Source: Patiria miniata (Eukaryota; Echinodermata; Asteroidea; Valvatida; Asterinidae). Taken from it: a stretch of 64,000 bases of DNA. Position numbers and translations under genes: made by a program. The notes under the pieces are model-generated. The model worked only from the letters and a program-made list of their open reading frames with translations. It made no database searches and had not been told where the DNA came from. This document shows, piece after piece, positions 1 through 10,322 of this stretch. The DNA lies in contig NW_024037048.1 of the NCBI RefSeq assembly GCF_015706575.1, positions 16,881,512-16,945,511 on the forward strand, in the 5' to 3' direction. The stretch's first letter is position 1; each line of letters opens with the position of its first letter.

Positions 1-253
1 TATCATAGTCACGCAAGATCAGTTTCAATTCCAATTTAATTTGTTCATAAACATTTTGTTGTTCAGCCCTCACTCCTCAAGCAACTACACATCACAAGCT
101 TACAGAGAAGCGAGGCTCAAGCCTACTACCACGCTCGCTGTTTGGAAACAGTGTCAGCAATAATCTTCGGAATTTCAATCCCACGTTGATTCAAACTACG
201 TGCAAGAAGGCACATTGTTTCGGGGGAAAAACATAATTGTTTCAAACACTCAC

Positions 254-340
254 CGAGCACAGTCTTGTTCTTGCAATCAGTTCTCTCTCTGGTTGTCGTC
301 CGAAGGAGCTAGGTGACGAGCTATGAGGGGAGAAGCGGCC
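254..340 (-). other. First (5' UTR) exon of a further C1q-type gene lying left of the window
   Basis: On the minus strand this ends at a donor reading CTCG|GTGAGTG and matches the first exon at 24386-24480, including the TTGTTCTTGCA and GTTCTCTCTCTGGTTGTC segments. Flanking sequence on both sides also matches (61-400 against about 24190-24490). The simplest reading is that positions 1-700 are the 5' end of a third copy of the collagen-C1q locus whose coding exon lies beyond the left edge. The transcription start is not precisely defined, so the right end is approximate. No coding potential is evident, as expected for a leader exon. Confidence 0.55.
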
Positions 341-399
341 CGCATCTGCCTTAAATCTTGGAATCGATTTCCTGAGAAGTGACTGAGGGACTGTCAATC

Positions 400-690
400 A
401 CACATCACCGACTCGCTTCATATTAATAAGACGAAAGTCAGTTAATATCGTTGAGGCTATTAAAGTCACCCATACAAACTTGTGTCACCGACACTGAAAT
501 AGCCACATCCTATTGGTTGATACTGTATCGATGTCGGTGACAAATCCAAAACACGTGATTTGTGATTGACACGCAAAACTACATCCCGGCACTTGTGGTC
601 ACCGCTAGTCACCGAGTAACTGTGATTGGTGGATAGAATAATGACGTACACCGGCCGTGATTTACTCGGTGATCAGTTTGCGCTGTACGA
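400..690 (-). promoter_or_regulatory. Promoter-proximal region with TCACCGAC motifs (copy left of window)
   Basis: Exact TCACCGAC cores occur at 405-412 and 485-492, with the reverse form GTCGGTGA at 533-540 and near-matches around 600-670. The same spaced series, with intervening TATTGGTTGAT-like CCAAT sequence, is found upstream of the homologous first exon at 24480-24860. Conservation of the cluster between two diverged copies suggests a functional regulatory module. The binding factor is unknown. Confidence 0.45.
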
Positions 691-699
691 ATAACTCTA

Positions 700-1850
700 T
701 GGTTTGAGTCTCAGGGTAGTAGAAGTATATATTCCGTGTGTTTTTTGTTTTGTATGTAGTCACCATCAAATTGATTCAGTACATGAAAATCAATTATGTG
801 TAATGGTCAATTAAGGTTACACACATTGTTAAAATGGACTTCATTTTAGAACAAACCAACATAGAACTAGCACACTAAATTGTCCAGCTATTGTCTAGTT
901 ATTGTCTAATGTCTAATGTTGAGTTATGACTTTTTATTTAACAAGGCTGGCTGACGGGGAGGGGTGGGGTCACGGCAGCAAACTCAGTAGTTGGAATAAC
1001 TAAATCAGAAGTGGAGAGAAGACGACTGGTTTTAAATCGATGCTTCTCATCCGGCCTTCCCTCGATTGATTCATGAAATCTATAGAGAGAAGGGGGTGCC
1101 GGGATGGGAGCGCCCCCATAGCGCCAAATGAGGTTCAGCCCCCCCCCCCCCCCCCCTCCACACACACCCACACAATCAACCCCAGACAAATAGTGTACTG
1201 TACACTTGCATCTTCTCTACAATACAGCGTCAGGATTGTTTGCAACAACAAGTTTTAGCAGGAAATCAGTGGTTAGGCGTAATGACCGCTTTGACAGGGA
1301 CTTTGAGGAAATACACAATGCATGGGAATGAATCCACCAGGACAAAACAACATGAACTTCGGTGAACTATGCGCATCCTATCCTGTCCCTGCATATCCAG
1401 GGCACTCCAATGGTGACTGTACGCATACAATCAGATCAGTTTTGGCATTGAGATTACATTTTATATTTAAAAAAAAAAATCGTCCATTGGGGGCGCTGTT
1501 CCAACCAGACGATCATGGACACTATCGGACAATAGGTGGCGCCACGCTGCGTGGCTAAAATAAATACACAACAACCAGACATGCCAGATGGAGCAAAATT
1601 GTTGTTCACAAACATGACAAAGTGGAAGGAACTGAAGGTGATATTCGATAAGGAAAAAGCCGCAGCTGTGGAGAATGAAGCGATTTTGGCAGAAGGAATC
1701 CCTCGGTTGGACTGGGGTTATCGTGACGATGCTCTTGCTAGATAGAGTGTTCGAGATAGGTCAGCAAATTATGTCGGGTGGGATTCGGGTGTTCAAAATC
1801 ATGGTCATGGTGTTTGCAGGTTCAAGTGTAGTCCGCGGACCACCGTAGCC
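700..1850. other. Intergenic stretch without a recognised gene
   Basis: There is a long C run near 1140-1157, an A run near 1470, and an open frame at 1536-1745 (69 codons, rich in K and E, no recognised domain). The frame has no clear splice context and no copy elsewhere in the window, so it is not called as a gene. Nothing else could be supported. Confidence 0.5.
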
Positions 1851-2376
1851 TAACTTGGAGTTGGACCATAGCCGGCATAAATGTGGCCAATTTACTGGAC
1901 TACCTCCGCAAGTAAAGGCCACACTTCCACAATGTCCATCAATGGCATCATGTACAAAAACATGTCGAACTTTGTCAAATTTTGATATTCACATTTAGGC
2001 CTAGTTTGTACTTTATTTTTGGTTTAGAAGTTACTCACCATGCTCACTTTTGTCATGTTTGTGCTGCCTTTTTCAGATGTCTAATTTTCGTGAAATTTCA
2101 TGTTTAAATGTTGATATGCGAACGTGTGCAAACGAATCTGGAAATTTCACGAAAAAGAGACATCTGAAAAAGGCAGCACTTTCTGATTAGGCTATAAAGA
2201 GGGTGAGTAGGCTTCTAAAGTAAAAATAAACTACAAATTAAGCCTAAATGTGCAAATCAAAATTTGACAAAGTTTGACATGTTTTGGTACATGGTGGAAG
2301 TGTGGCCTGTATTTACGGAGGTATACGGTATAGTCCAGTAAATTGGCCACATTAAGGGGCTAAGTTGGACCCAACT
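1851..2376. mobile_element. Foldback element 1 (long inverted repeat)
   Basis: Arms of about 230-250 bp at roughly 1851-2110 and 2150-2376 are reverse complements at about 80 percent by eye. Shared stretches include GGCCAATTTACTGGACTA and CTGCCTTTTTCAGATGTC with their complements. The centre folds further on AAATTTC/GAAATTT. A third copy of one tip lies at 31375-31430. The form fits a non-autonomous foldback DNA transposon. No transposase frame is present and no target duplication was identified. Confidence 0.6.
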
Positions 2377-3299
2377 TATCGCCTTTTTAACATTCGGACA
2401 TGGTCTGGCGATAGTGGGGTCCAAGCTAATCCCCGTATATGCCGAGCAACACAATTTTGTCTTTTGACCCAAAAACCCAACATTGCCCAACAAAAACATC
2501 AGATTTCACCCTCAAAACGGCCTCCAAATTACTAGATACGCCACCTGAGGTTCAAGTAGACATCAATAATTAAGATGGTTGTACTGAAGTTTACTTACGA
2601 TCTGGATGAAAAGTGAAATTTCCCATTCAATCCCGAGAGCTTCCCTTGCGATCGTGAACACGTTCAATTTCAGACTCATGTTAATGTTTGAACGATGCGA
2701 TATGTTAATGTTTGAACGATGCGATGTGGTCTTCATACCCAGCGTACATTGTACATTCAATGGTCCCCATATCCCGAGTGCGATTCCATTACCTAGCGCA
2801 ATGCATCGATTATGATAATGAGTAGACTGGATCTTGTTTGTAAACACAAGTACATTTTGAACGATAATAGAGAGTCGGGAACTAGGACAGCTTTTATGGG
2901 TGGAAACCAGTTCAAGCTAGTTACCGATTTTCTTTTACCATTTGAAATCCACTTGTGTTCACAAGCGAGATCCAGTCTACTCATTATCATAATCGATGCT
3001 TCGCGCTCGGTAACGGAATCGCACTTGGGATATGGGAACCATTGAATGTACGCTGGGCATGAAGACTACATCACGTCGTTCAAACATTAACACGAGTCGG
3101 AAATTTAACGTGTTCATGATCACGAGGGGAGCTCTCAGAATTGAACGGGAAATTTCACTTTTCTTCCGGATCGTAAATAAACTTCAGTACAACCATTTTA
3201 ATCATCGATGTCTATTTGTACCTCAGGTGGCCTATCTAGTAATTGGGAGGCCATTTTGAGGGTGAAATCTGCATGTTAAAAAGACGATAAGTTGGGTCC
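2367..3299. mobile_element. Foldback element 2 (long inverted repeat)
   Basis: The tips are GGACCCAACTTATCG at 2367 and its complement ending at 3299. Arms at about 2367-2840 and 2930-3299 align over most of their length at 85-90 percent by eye. The left arm carries about 110 bp (2395-2508) absent from the right, and a short direct duplication of the segment TGTTAATGTTTGAACGATGC. Only the right half is present in copy B (34978-35423). It is non-coding; the antisense pairs of open frames within it are products of the palindrome. Confidence 0.65.
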
Positions 3300-3304
3300 A
3301 AGTT

Positions 3305-4010
3305 ACTCGGACTACTGTAAGTGTAGTCCGAAAATTTGGGACTCTCAATACTGTGTATGAGAGTCCCAAAACTTATGGTATTGAAAACATGCAAAGCAAG
3401 AAAATAGACTGGCACCTGAAACAACCAGTCCAACACAGCTTCAGTACTGCATCAATCAACCATGCCAAAAGAATTAAAGAAACATGTGGCATGAAGCGGG
3501 AACTAGTCTCAATTTACTACACATTTCTCCGTAGTCAAGCCACCAGACTATTGACACTGAATGAAGAGGTCAGTCTTTTCAAATAGTTGGACCATATGGT
3601 CATGATGGTTGGACATGTACCAGTCTAGTATTTAGTCCCATTTTGAAATCACTTCTGTGAGTTCTGTCCACGGATCACAAAAAGTGTTTTTTCAGTAAAA
3701 TGAAAACAATTCACATGCATCCCTGTGAGAATTGTTATCACTTTGCTGCAAGAACACTTCCTATTTTTGTGATGTGTGAACAGAACTCTAAAATGGTGGT
3801 TGGTTGTGTTCAAAATTTCGTAACTTGAAAAGTACATGAGTGATTTGAATGATTCTTGTACTAAAAGAAAGTTTGATAACTGGGCTTTCATATATTCTGG
3901 ATTTTGAAAGTGCTACAGGTTTTTTTACTCGCCCTTCATTTGGCAAATTTGTCAGTTGTCTGTTTATTTGTTTCCAACAATATTGTAGCTACATGTACTA
4001 GTACAGCAGA
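3305..4010. other. Duplicated non-coding stretch upstream of endophilin exons
   Basis: Two short hairpins lie side by side at about 3308-3370: CGGACTAC/GTAGTCCG and TTGGGACTCTCA/TGAGAGTCCCAA. The rest (open frame 3353-3586 included) matches 35440-35700 in copy B but shows no recognised domain. Near 3655 copy A jumps to sequence equivalent to copy B 37389. About 1.6 kb containing two endophilin exons is therefore missing here. Confidence 0.6.
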
Positions 4011-4017
4011 TAGGCGA

Positions 4018-4494
4018 TGGGATTGTGCCTTTGATGATACAAGCATGGCATTTGGCACACAGTCAGAGTATGTCATGAGAAAGATATTTGGCCATAGGGC
4101 CATCGCAGATTTGTCCTTTGAACAAATATAGACAAATCCGATGGCAGCCATTTTCTGCGGTGGCGCAATGTTTGCGCGAGTCGCACTCAGGTAGGGGGCG
4201 TGCTCTAGGCTCCTTCAACCAATAAGAATACCAAAATGCGCGCGCCTCCTCTTTAAGAACACGTTCAGTATGTGTGTGAGCGAGACACCACCGCAGTAAA
4301 AACCTGCTAATTCTGGTCGCCAGATTCCACTATAGGTAGAAAAATGACCAATGGCAGCCATTTTGAAAATTTTGAATATTGCTTGTTAACTAGATTTTTT
4401 TCAAAGGACAAATCTGTGATGGCCCTTTAATAAGACATACTCTGACTGTGTGCCAAATGCCATGCTTGTATCATCAACTTTAGGCACAATTCTC
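4018..4494. mobile_element. Foldback element 3 (inverted repeat, about 480 bp)
   Basis: The left arm (4018-4145) and right arm (about 4345-4494) are inverted copies, sharing GATACAAGCATGGCATTTGG and its complement plus the following TGCCACACAGTCAGAGTATG-like segment. The inner ends share GGCAGCCATTTT. The same element sits at the same place in copy B, so it was inserted before the duplication. No coding sequence. Confidence 0.65.
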
Positions 4495-4628
4495 CCAAAT
4501 ATTTCCGCTGAATAATGCATTTCACAGACCATCCCAGCTCCCGTGGTATACATAGCCCAGCTGTTCTCATTTTGGTGGAAATCATCAGAACAATAAAATC
4601 TTGCATTTTTTTTTTTTTTATAATACAG

Positions 4629-4757
4629 GTACGGCGATGGTCGAGCGAATCGCTGAGGCAACTTTCTGAAGTCAAGGACGCCTTTGATCTGAACGTCAGA
4701 CAGAACTTCCTGGATCCCCTGGATCATCTCAAGAACAAAGATCTGAAGGAGATCAAC
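4629..4757 (+). pseudogene. SH3GL: Endophilin-A BAR exon 4, first tandem member (decayed), copy A
   Basis: An acceptor (ACAG) and donor (AAC|GTGAGT) bracket an exon that aligns with the intact exon at 5110-5243. It is five bases shorter near its start, so the frame that begins GTAMVE is lost before the [20 protein letters not shown] segment. The segment itself is still well conserved and reads in another frame. In copy B the equivalent exon has a different one-base loss. The first member therefore decayed separately in the two copies. Confidence 0.75.
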
Positions 4758-4881
4758 GTGAGTTCCATCTTACAAAATCTAACATCACCCATTATCTGGT
4801 TGATTTTGATAGAATCAGGACTGTGTTGCACAGCCACGTTCGGGGAAATTCAAGCACAAATTAGGGAAAATGGAAAAGCAT

Positions 4882-4999
4882 AAAGCCACGTCAGAATGAA
4901 GTGGCTACGGCTAATACATTAGTTGCACCTATGGAAGCAGATGAAGCCACTTCCCATGTGGGCTAGTGCTAGTCGTAGCCATGTCATTCAGACATGGCT
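4882..4999. mobile_element. Short inverted-repeat element, about 118 bp (copy A)
   Basis: The left end AAGCCACGTCAGAATGAAG and right end CATTCAGACATGGCT are imperfect complements, and the inner part CTACGGCTAA/CTAGTCGTAG continues the fold. It lies in the intron between the two exon-4 members and is also present at 38653-38771. It is probably a MITE. The superfamily cannot be assigned because no clear target duplication is seen. Confidence 0.5.
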
Positions 5000-5109
5000 A
5001 ATGAAACAGAAGGGTTAACCAGGGTTACTGGAAATTACATTCTCATATAGCGTAATCCGGCAAACAAAATTAGAAGCCATTTTAAGCCATGGTTATTTTT
5101 TGAAAACAG

Positions 5110-5243
5110 GTACGGCGATGGTCGAGGTGGGAGAATCACTGAGGCAACTTTCTGAAGTCAAGGGCGCCTTCGATCTGAACGTCAGACAGAACTTCCTGGA
5201 TCCCCTGGATCATCTCAAGAACAAAGATCTGAAAGAGATCAAC
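5110..5243 (+). CDS. SH3GL: Endophilin-A BAR domain exon 4, second tandem member, copy A (partial gene)
   Basis: A 134-bp exon with acceptor AACAG and donor AAC|GTGAGT. With the phase-1 base of a preceding exon it encodes [19 protein letters not shown], then [18 protein letters not shown] and NKDLKEIN. This matches the endophilin-A BAR-domain segment with the family pattern VGEAMRELSEVKDSLDIEVKQ. Endophilin-A is a cytosolic membrane-bending protein of clathrin-mediated endocytosis; the BAR dimer binds curved membrane and a C-terminal SH3 recruits dynamin and synaptojanin. Copy A has no exon 2 or 3 upstream and no later BAR or SH3 exons downstream, so an intact product from this copy is unlikely. 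The frame itself is open and conserved. Confidence 0.8.
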
Positions 5244-5586
5244 GTGAGTTCCATCTTACAGAATCTGACAGAATTTGGTTGATTTTGATAGAAGCAGGAC
5301 TGTGTTGCACAGCCACCTGCGGGGAAATTTAAGCACAAATTGTGCCAATCTGGAAAAAAATTGATAGAAGACCAGTGATCGATTACTGGTTGATTTGGGT
5401 TGTAACTTATGCCTGTGTACTTCGGGTCATTCGATAAATTTGGGGTCCACTTTTTTCCTGTCCCTGTTAAATCTGACATCTGTGATTTTATAATTCTGGT
5501 GCACTCCTTAATGCAGTCGTCCTCCAAGAGTGATTATGAATAGAAAACTACCTACACAATGAATACAAAATTGTTTAAAGTCATTC

Positions 5587-5988
5587 TTAACCCTAACTCC
5601 CTGGGCATTTTTGCGATGATGCTGCAAAATCCTCCAACTGCCTCCATGTCAAAATTGCATGCAGCCTCAATCCTGCAAAATCCTCCATTATTTCTTGAAT
5701 GTGGTCCTTGGAAGAATGATCACTGCCTCAATCCTACAAAATCCTCCAGCAATCACTGTCAATATGTTGAGGCTGAGCCAGTGTCATCCTGCAGCAGTGA
5801 GGAGGACTTCAAGTATAATTTATGCACAGCTGCATGAGCATAAACAAACACAAGGCCCGGCCCAAGACCTTGACACACTGCATCCTGCAAAATCAGCCAC
5901 ACATTTTTGCCAATTAAACAGCCTCAATCCTGCAAAATCCTCCATTTTGCAAAGAGGATTTTGGAGGATTTGGGAAGGTTAGGGTTAA
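5587..5988. mobile_element. TTAA-flanked MITE with telomere-like ends (copy A)
   Basis: Terminal inverted repeats read CCCTAAC ... GTTAGGG and are flanked on both sides by TTAA (5587-5590 and 5985-5988). This is the target duplication typical of piggyBac and Kolobok-type elements. The interior is built of degenerate AATCCTGCAAAATCCTCC repeats. The same insertion is in copy B at 39726-40123, so it predates the duplication. It is non-autonomous; the open frames across it are repeat translations. Confidence 0.65.
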
Positions 5989-6230
5989 TGCAGTCACGCC
6001 AAGAGTGATTATGTGAAGGAGACAACCTACCCAACAAATTGTTGAAGTCATTCTTAATGATACTTGAACGGCAAAATTCGCAACGGCAAAACTGCAACGT
6101 TCAGAGATAACAGGAACTCGAAAATTGTCACACTTTGACCCATAATTTATATAAGGAGCCTTACAGCAATGTGCAAATATCTCTTGTCAAACAGTACATT
6201 AACTTTCTCCCCAATGTTTGATTTCTACAG

Positions 6231-6297
6231 CACCATCGGAAGAAGTTACAGGGGCGACGTCTTGACTTTGACTACAAAAAGAAGAAGCAAGCAAAAG
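6231..6297 (+). CDS. SH3GL: Endophilin-A BAR domain exon 5, copy A (partial gene)
   Basis: A 67-bp exon with acceptor TCTACAG and donor AAAAG|GTAGG, encoding [20 protein letters not shown] then AK. It is an almost residue-for-residue match to the endophilin-A signature [20 protein letters not shown]. The preceding exon ends in phase 0 after KEIN, so the two join in frame, and this exon ends in phase 1. The expected next exon (IPDEELRQALEKFDESKE in the family) is not found anywhere downstream; a retroelement relic and then SLC12A exons follow. Confidence 0.85.
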
Positions 6298-6429
6298 GTA
6301 GGCGAAAGATTATCTCAACTTCATCATATCAAATCATCTTACATTACTAAAATCATAACCAAAACAAAAATAACGTTAGACTTAAAAAGTTTTATTGTTA
6401 ACATGACACTAAGTATATATCATTATTAA

Positions 6430-7512
6430 GACAAGATAAGTTTTGCGGTAGCACCATATGAATGATTTTCTTTTATGAGTATGTGTGGTTCTGAAAAGAA
6501 CCGGAGGGACTCAACGTTTCGAACAGTATGCTCTGCCCTTCGTCAGGAGAATGAGGGATTCCAACGATGATGCGATGTTATAAGGATGGGTGCGGTGAGG
6601 CATGAGAAGGATGCAAACTGGTGAAGCTGTGGTGATGTGATGGAGTTCTTGAGGTAGGTGTTCATCGTCGCAGATGATGAACACCTACCTCAAGAACTCC
6701 ATCACATCACCACAGCACTGCAGCGCAACGGATACCAGCCCAGCCAAGTCAAGACACAAGACCCAAGAACCATTCCCGGCCGTAGGGTCTCCTATACCCA
6801 AAGCCAACTAGTTAGGGCCCCTAGTTCCATCACCCTCCCCTACTTAGGCACCACGTCTCATCACATCCAGTGGATCCTCCATAAGCATGGAATTCGAGTC
6901 TTCCACACAGCCCCTCTGAAGATGCAGAACCTGCTGACTTCACACAAGGATCGGTGTGACCCAGAATGCAGACCAGGAGTGTACAAGATTCCATGTCAAT
7001 GTGGCAAAGTGTATATCAGCGAGACTGGCAGGGACCTCCCCACCAGACTCAATGAACGCAAAGCCCATGGCAGGAAGGGAGACTTCAAGAAATCTTCCAT
7101 CGTCAAACACTCCCACACCGAAGACCACCCGATCAACTGAAGCCAAGCAGAAATACTCAGTAGCATCGACCGCTGGTACCCCCGACGCATCAGAGAAGCC
7201 AACTATACCCCTGAGCTCCTTCCCCTTTGCCCCTCACTGTGTACTGACACGCTCCAGTGATCATCCAGCATCCTTCAGTCAACTTGCATCCTGTCTCAGC
7301 TTCACCGGTTTCGAGCTTCACCAGTTTGCATCCTTCTCATGCCTCACCGCACCCATCCTTATAACATCGCATCATCGTTGGAATCCTTCATTCTCCTGAC
7401 GACGGGCAGAGCATACTGTTCGAAACGCTGAGTCCCTCCGGTTCTTTTCAGAACCACACATACTCAGAAAAGAGATTTATTCACATGGTGCTACCGCAAA
7501 ACTTATCTTGTC
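6430..7512 (+). mobile_element. Penelope-like retroelement relic with GIY-YIG endonuclease (copy A)
   Basis: The open stretch at about 6720-7140 encodes the C-terminal part of a Penelope-like protein: a CDPEC motif, then GVYKIPCQCGKVYI followed by the ETGRDLPTRLNERK segment, i.e. the GIY-YIG endonuclease that Penelope-like elements carry after reverse transcriptase. The first 200 bp (6430-6624) are an inverted copy of the 3' end (about 7300-7512). At 6626-6716 the two orientations meet in an essentially perfect snap-back of 43-bp arms. Inverted 5' extensions of this sort are typical of the family. Most of the element, including the reverse transcriptase, is absent; it is a broken fossil. The same copy lies at 40545-41629, so insertion preceded the duplication. 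Confidence 0.8.
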
Positions 7513-7561
7513 TAAGTATCTTTCCACCATGCAAACCTTCAAATCTCATCCTATATCATTA

Positions 7562-9410
7562 GGTGTTGGGCCTGAGCCCAACACCTATTGTTATTGTAAG
7601 AATTTACTATTTTTTTTTTTTTTTTTTTTTATTTCTCCAAGACACATTCGTTTCCGGAACTGTTTGTCAACATGAAAAGTAATATGAACTTTAATTGTCA
7701 ATACATGAATGCACAACCCACTGAAGATGTGCTTTTTTGCAATTACGTCATTATGACGTCATCATGGGTCACGTGACGTCACTTCAAAAAATAATCAATT
7801 TAATCTTTGAAATTCAATATAAAATCAACCGTGAGAGACCGGAACTTGAATTTTGCGGGAATCGACATGATAATACATGCTCTTCAATTAATCTTGTGTG
7901 CGTAAAATCACATGACCCTTCCTTCCGGTCGAAACCGGAAGTGCCTAATAATTCAAAAGTGGAAAAAGATATGAACTTGCTTTCAACGATGTTAGCCTGT
8001 GGGTGGGTTGATCTTTCAAAAAAAATGATCGGTGACGCCATCAAGTGTTCGAGCGCCCTCTAGCGGCAGGTTAAAAAATGTCCAAAACGCATTTTCAGTT
8101 GATGTCTGTGGCGAAATTTGCGGTAATCGCTTCAAAATTAATATACATAATGACCTTAATGCAGACAAGACCTGTGCGCAAAAAAATAATGATTACGTCA
8201 TCAGACCGGAAGTTACAATGAAAAGACCTCTTTTCCTTTGAGAATTGCTAAAAAAATCAACCGTCAGAGATATAATCCAGTTTTGTGCTTTAAATGGCAC
8301 TTCAATAATAGGTCTAAAACTTCCTAAGGTTTCGTTACAATAAATTTACTAGAAGTTGCCCTGCAGCCCCCTTGAAGTTTGAAAGTGAACACGCCTATGC
8401 ATTGAAACGCTCATTTAATGCCACGTTCATTGTGTGTACAGCAAATGGGCATAATTGCGTACAGAGGGAAAATTCCGAAAAACAGTGCGCTGCGATTGCG
8501 TAAAAGGGAACTTCCCGTCATATGATACTCAAAAATTGGGCTGGCAAAAGCGCCCAACTGAGCGCTTTTTTAAATTGGGCGCTTTTTTCTAAAAACGAGC
8601 AATATCTTGAATTGCGCCAATGGTGTGCGACCTTTACTTTTACAGATATGAGCTATTTAATGGGTTTTTGTAACAATTGTACTAGATAAGTTTACAGTAC
8701 AGCAGCATACGCGCGTGCAGATCCTCACCTGACTCTTTTTAACTATCCTTTGTATAATTACTCCACGCGCTATTTTTCAACCCTCAACCCTCAACATCAA
8801 CATCAACATCAACAATCAACATCAACAATCAACAGCAACATCAACAATCAACATTAACATCAACAATCAACATCAACAATCAACATCAACAATCAACATC
8901 AACAATCAACATCAACACTCAACAATCAACATTAACATCAACAATCAACATCAAAAATCAACATCAACATTAACATCAACATCAACAATCAACATCAAAA
9001 ATCAACATCAACATTAACATCAACATCAACAATCAACATCAACAATCAACATCAACAATTAACATCAACAATCTGACATTCAACATCAATAACCAACATC
9101 AACAATCACAATCAACAATTAACATCAACAATCATTAACAAAATCATCAACATCAACAATCAACATCAACAATCAACATCAACAATCATCAACAATCTAC
9201 ATAAATAATTGTTAATCAATATCAACAATCAATTATCAACAATCGACATCAACATGAACAACTACCATCAACTATAATCAACAATCAACATCAACAATCA
9301 ACAATCAACATCAACATGAACAACCAACATCAACAATCAACAACAATAATCAACAATGCGAAAAAGCAAAACCTCTAGCCCAACACCGTGTGTTTGTCCT
9401 CAAACTCTAG
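7562..9410. mobile_element. 1.85-kb insertion private to copy A
   Basis: Copy B is uninterrupted here (CATATATCATTATTAATTG-like sequence near 41670). In copy A the 1,849-bp insert is flanked by TTA at 7559-7561 and 9411-9413, which gives the empty site exactly (TA is an equally good reading). The left end is the palindrome GGTGTTGGGC/GCCCAACACC. The same decamer recurs inverted 40 bp inside the right end, which finishes CTCTAG. There is no transposase frame. It holds a T run at 7612-7630, diverged sequence, and a minisatellite at 8786-9356. It could be a TA/TTA-targeting DNA transposon or a Helentron-like element. The insertion itself is certain, the class is not. Confidence 0.7.
8786..9356. 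repeat. Almost G-free (ATCAACATCAACA)n minisatellite
   Basis: About 570 bp of interleaved ATCAAC, ATCAACA and ATTAACA words. The plus strand has almost no G over this distance, apart from a handful of substitutions. The phase of the words drifts, giving 6-, 7- and 13-bp periods. It lies wholly inside the insertion private to copy A, so it arrived with it or expanded after it. Confidence 0.85.
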
Positions 9411-9472
9411 TTATTAATTGTCATACATTATGCCCCAAAAAAGTGTCTGTGGAAAATAAAGTCTGATGTGGT

Positions 9473-9557
9473 TTGGGATTGGAATCATTTGCCCTTGAGC
9501 ATTAAACCGAGGTCTTGCCGTGATGACTGATAGCCAGGCAAATGATTCCAATCCCAA
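9473..9557. repeat. Perfect 21-bp stem hairpin (copy A)
   Basis: The left stem at 9473-9493 (TTGGGATTGGAATCATTTGC plus C) is exactly complementary to 9537-9557, with a 43-base loop. Copy B carries the same hairpin at 41736-41820. It may be the core of a small MITE. A stem-loop RNA is possible but there is no further support. Confidence 0.6.
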
Positions 9558-9559
9558 TT

Positions 9560-10322
9560 GCAGCCCTTTTCACAACATGCAGGATTTTACACAGCTTACT
9601 TAACACAGCACTGAAATTGATTAAGGCAAGGAACTTGGTCACAGTGTCCCAAAATGTTGTTGTGATCAATTGACAAGTGTGCAGTGATGCGTGACTGAAA
9701 TTAAATGAAACTCATCAGGGTTGAGGCTAAGATAGGGAGTATCTGCACAATCAAACTTTTTCAAATTGGACTTCATGGTTTTGTAGTTATTTCAAAAATA
9801 GTCAGACGGACATTTCCTTTGGACATACTGTATAATGCGTATAATATTTGTTTGCATTAAAAGAAAAACAAAAATTGCATTTAAAATATACGAACACTGT
9901 ACACACTTACCATAAAGCGCACACTGTCGTTTTCTGCTATGCTTCCGAGGATTAATTGGCTTTGTGTTTTCCTTTGTTCCCTGATCTAAACCTTTCCCAG
10001 AGACTTAGTGCACAAACCGGCGTTGGAGGACAGTAGGCACTGTCGTTCGAGTACCGTATTTTGAGTACCGAAATGTGTACTCACAGTTGAGTACTTGAAG
10101 AAGACTTTGCGGAATGAATTTTGATGAACAGTTTGAGTAAAATGCAAGCAGGTCTTTAAAAAATTAAGTCAAAGTGGCAAAATGTATAACAAGATCATTA
10201 AACCAGATTTGTCCAGGTTTTTGGCTTTTTGCAGCGCTAACGTTAGTCTTTTCCAAGACCTGGACACATTTTATTTAGAGCAAATGCATTCAAATTTTCT
10301 TTCCTGATTGGTTTCCGTCTAG
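9560..10322. other. Duplicated non-coding stretch before SLC12A-like exons
   Basis: This aligns throughout with 41823-42559 in copy B apart from small indels. It has no open frame of note and no recognised RNA. It ends in the acceptor TCCGTCTAG of the first SLC12A-like exon. Confidence 0.6.

Noticed and set aside
1536-1745. 69-codon open frame rich in charged residues
   Set aside because: No domain, no splice context, no copy in the duplicated blocks.
6658-6720. ATG of the 160-codon frame as a true start
   Set aside because: It lies in the snap-back junction; the endonuclease fragment is the end of a longer lost protein.
8786-9356. CRISPR array
   Set aside because: Repeats are contiguous short words without unique spacers; simple minisatellite in a eukaryote.
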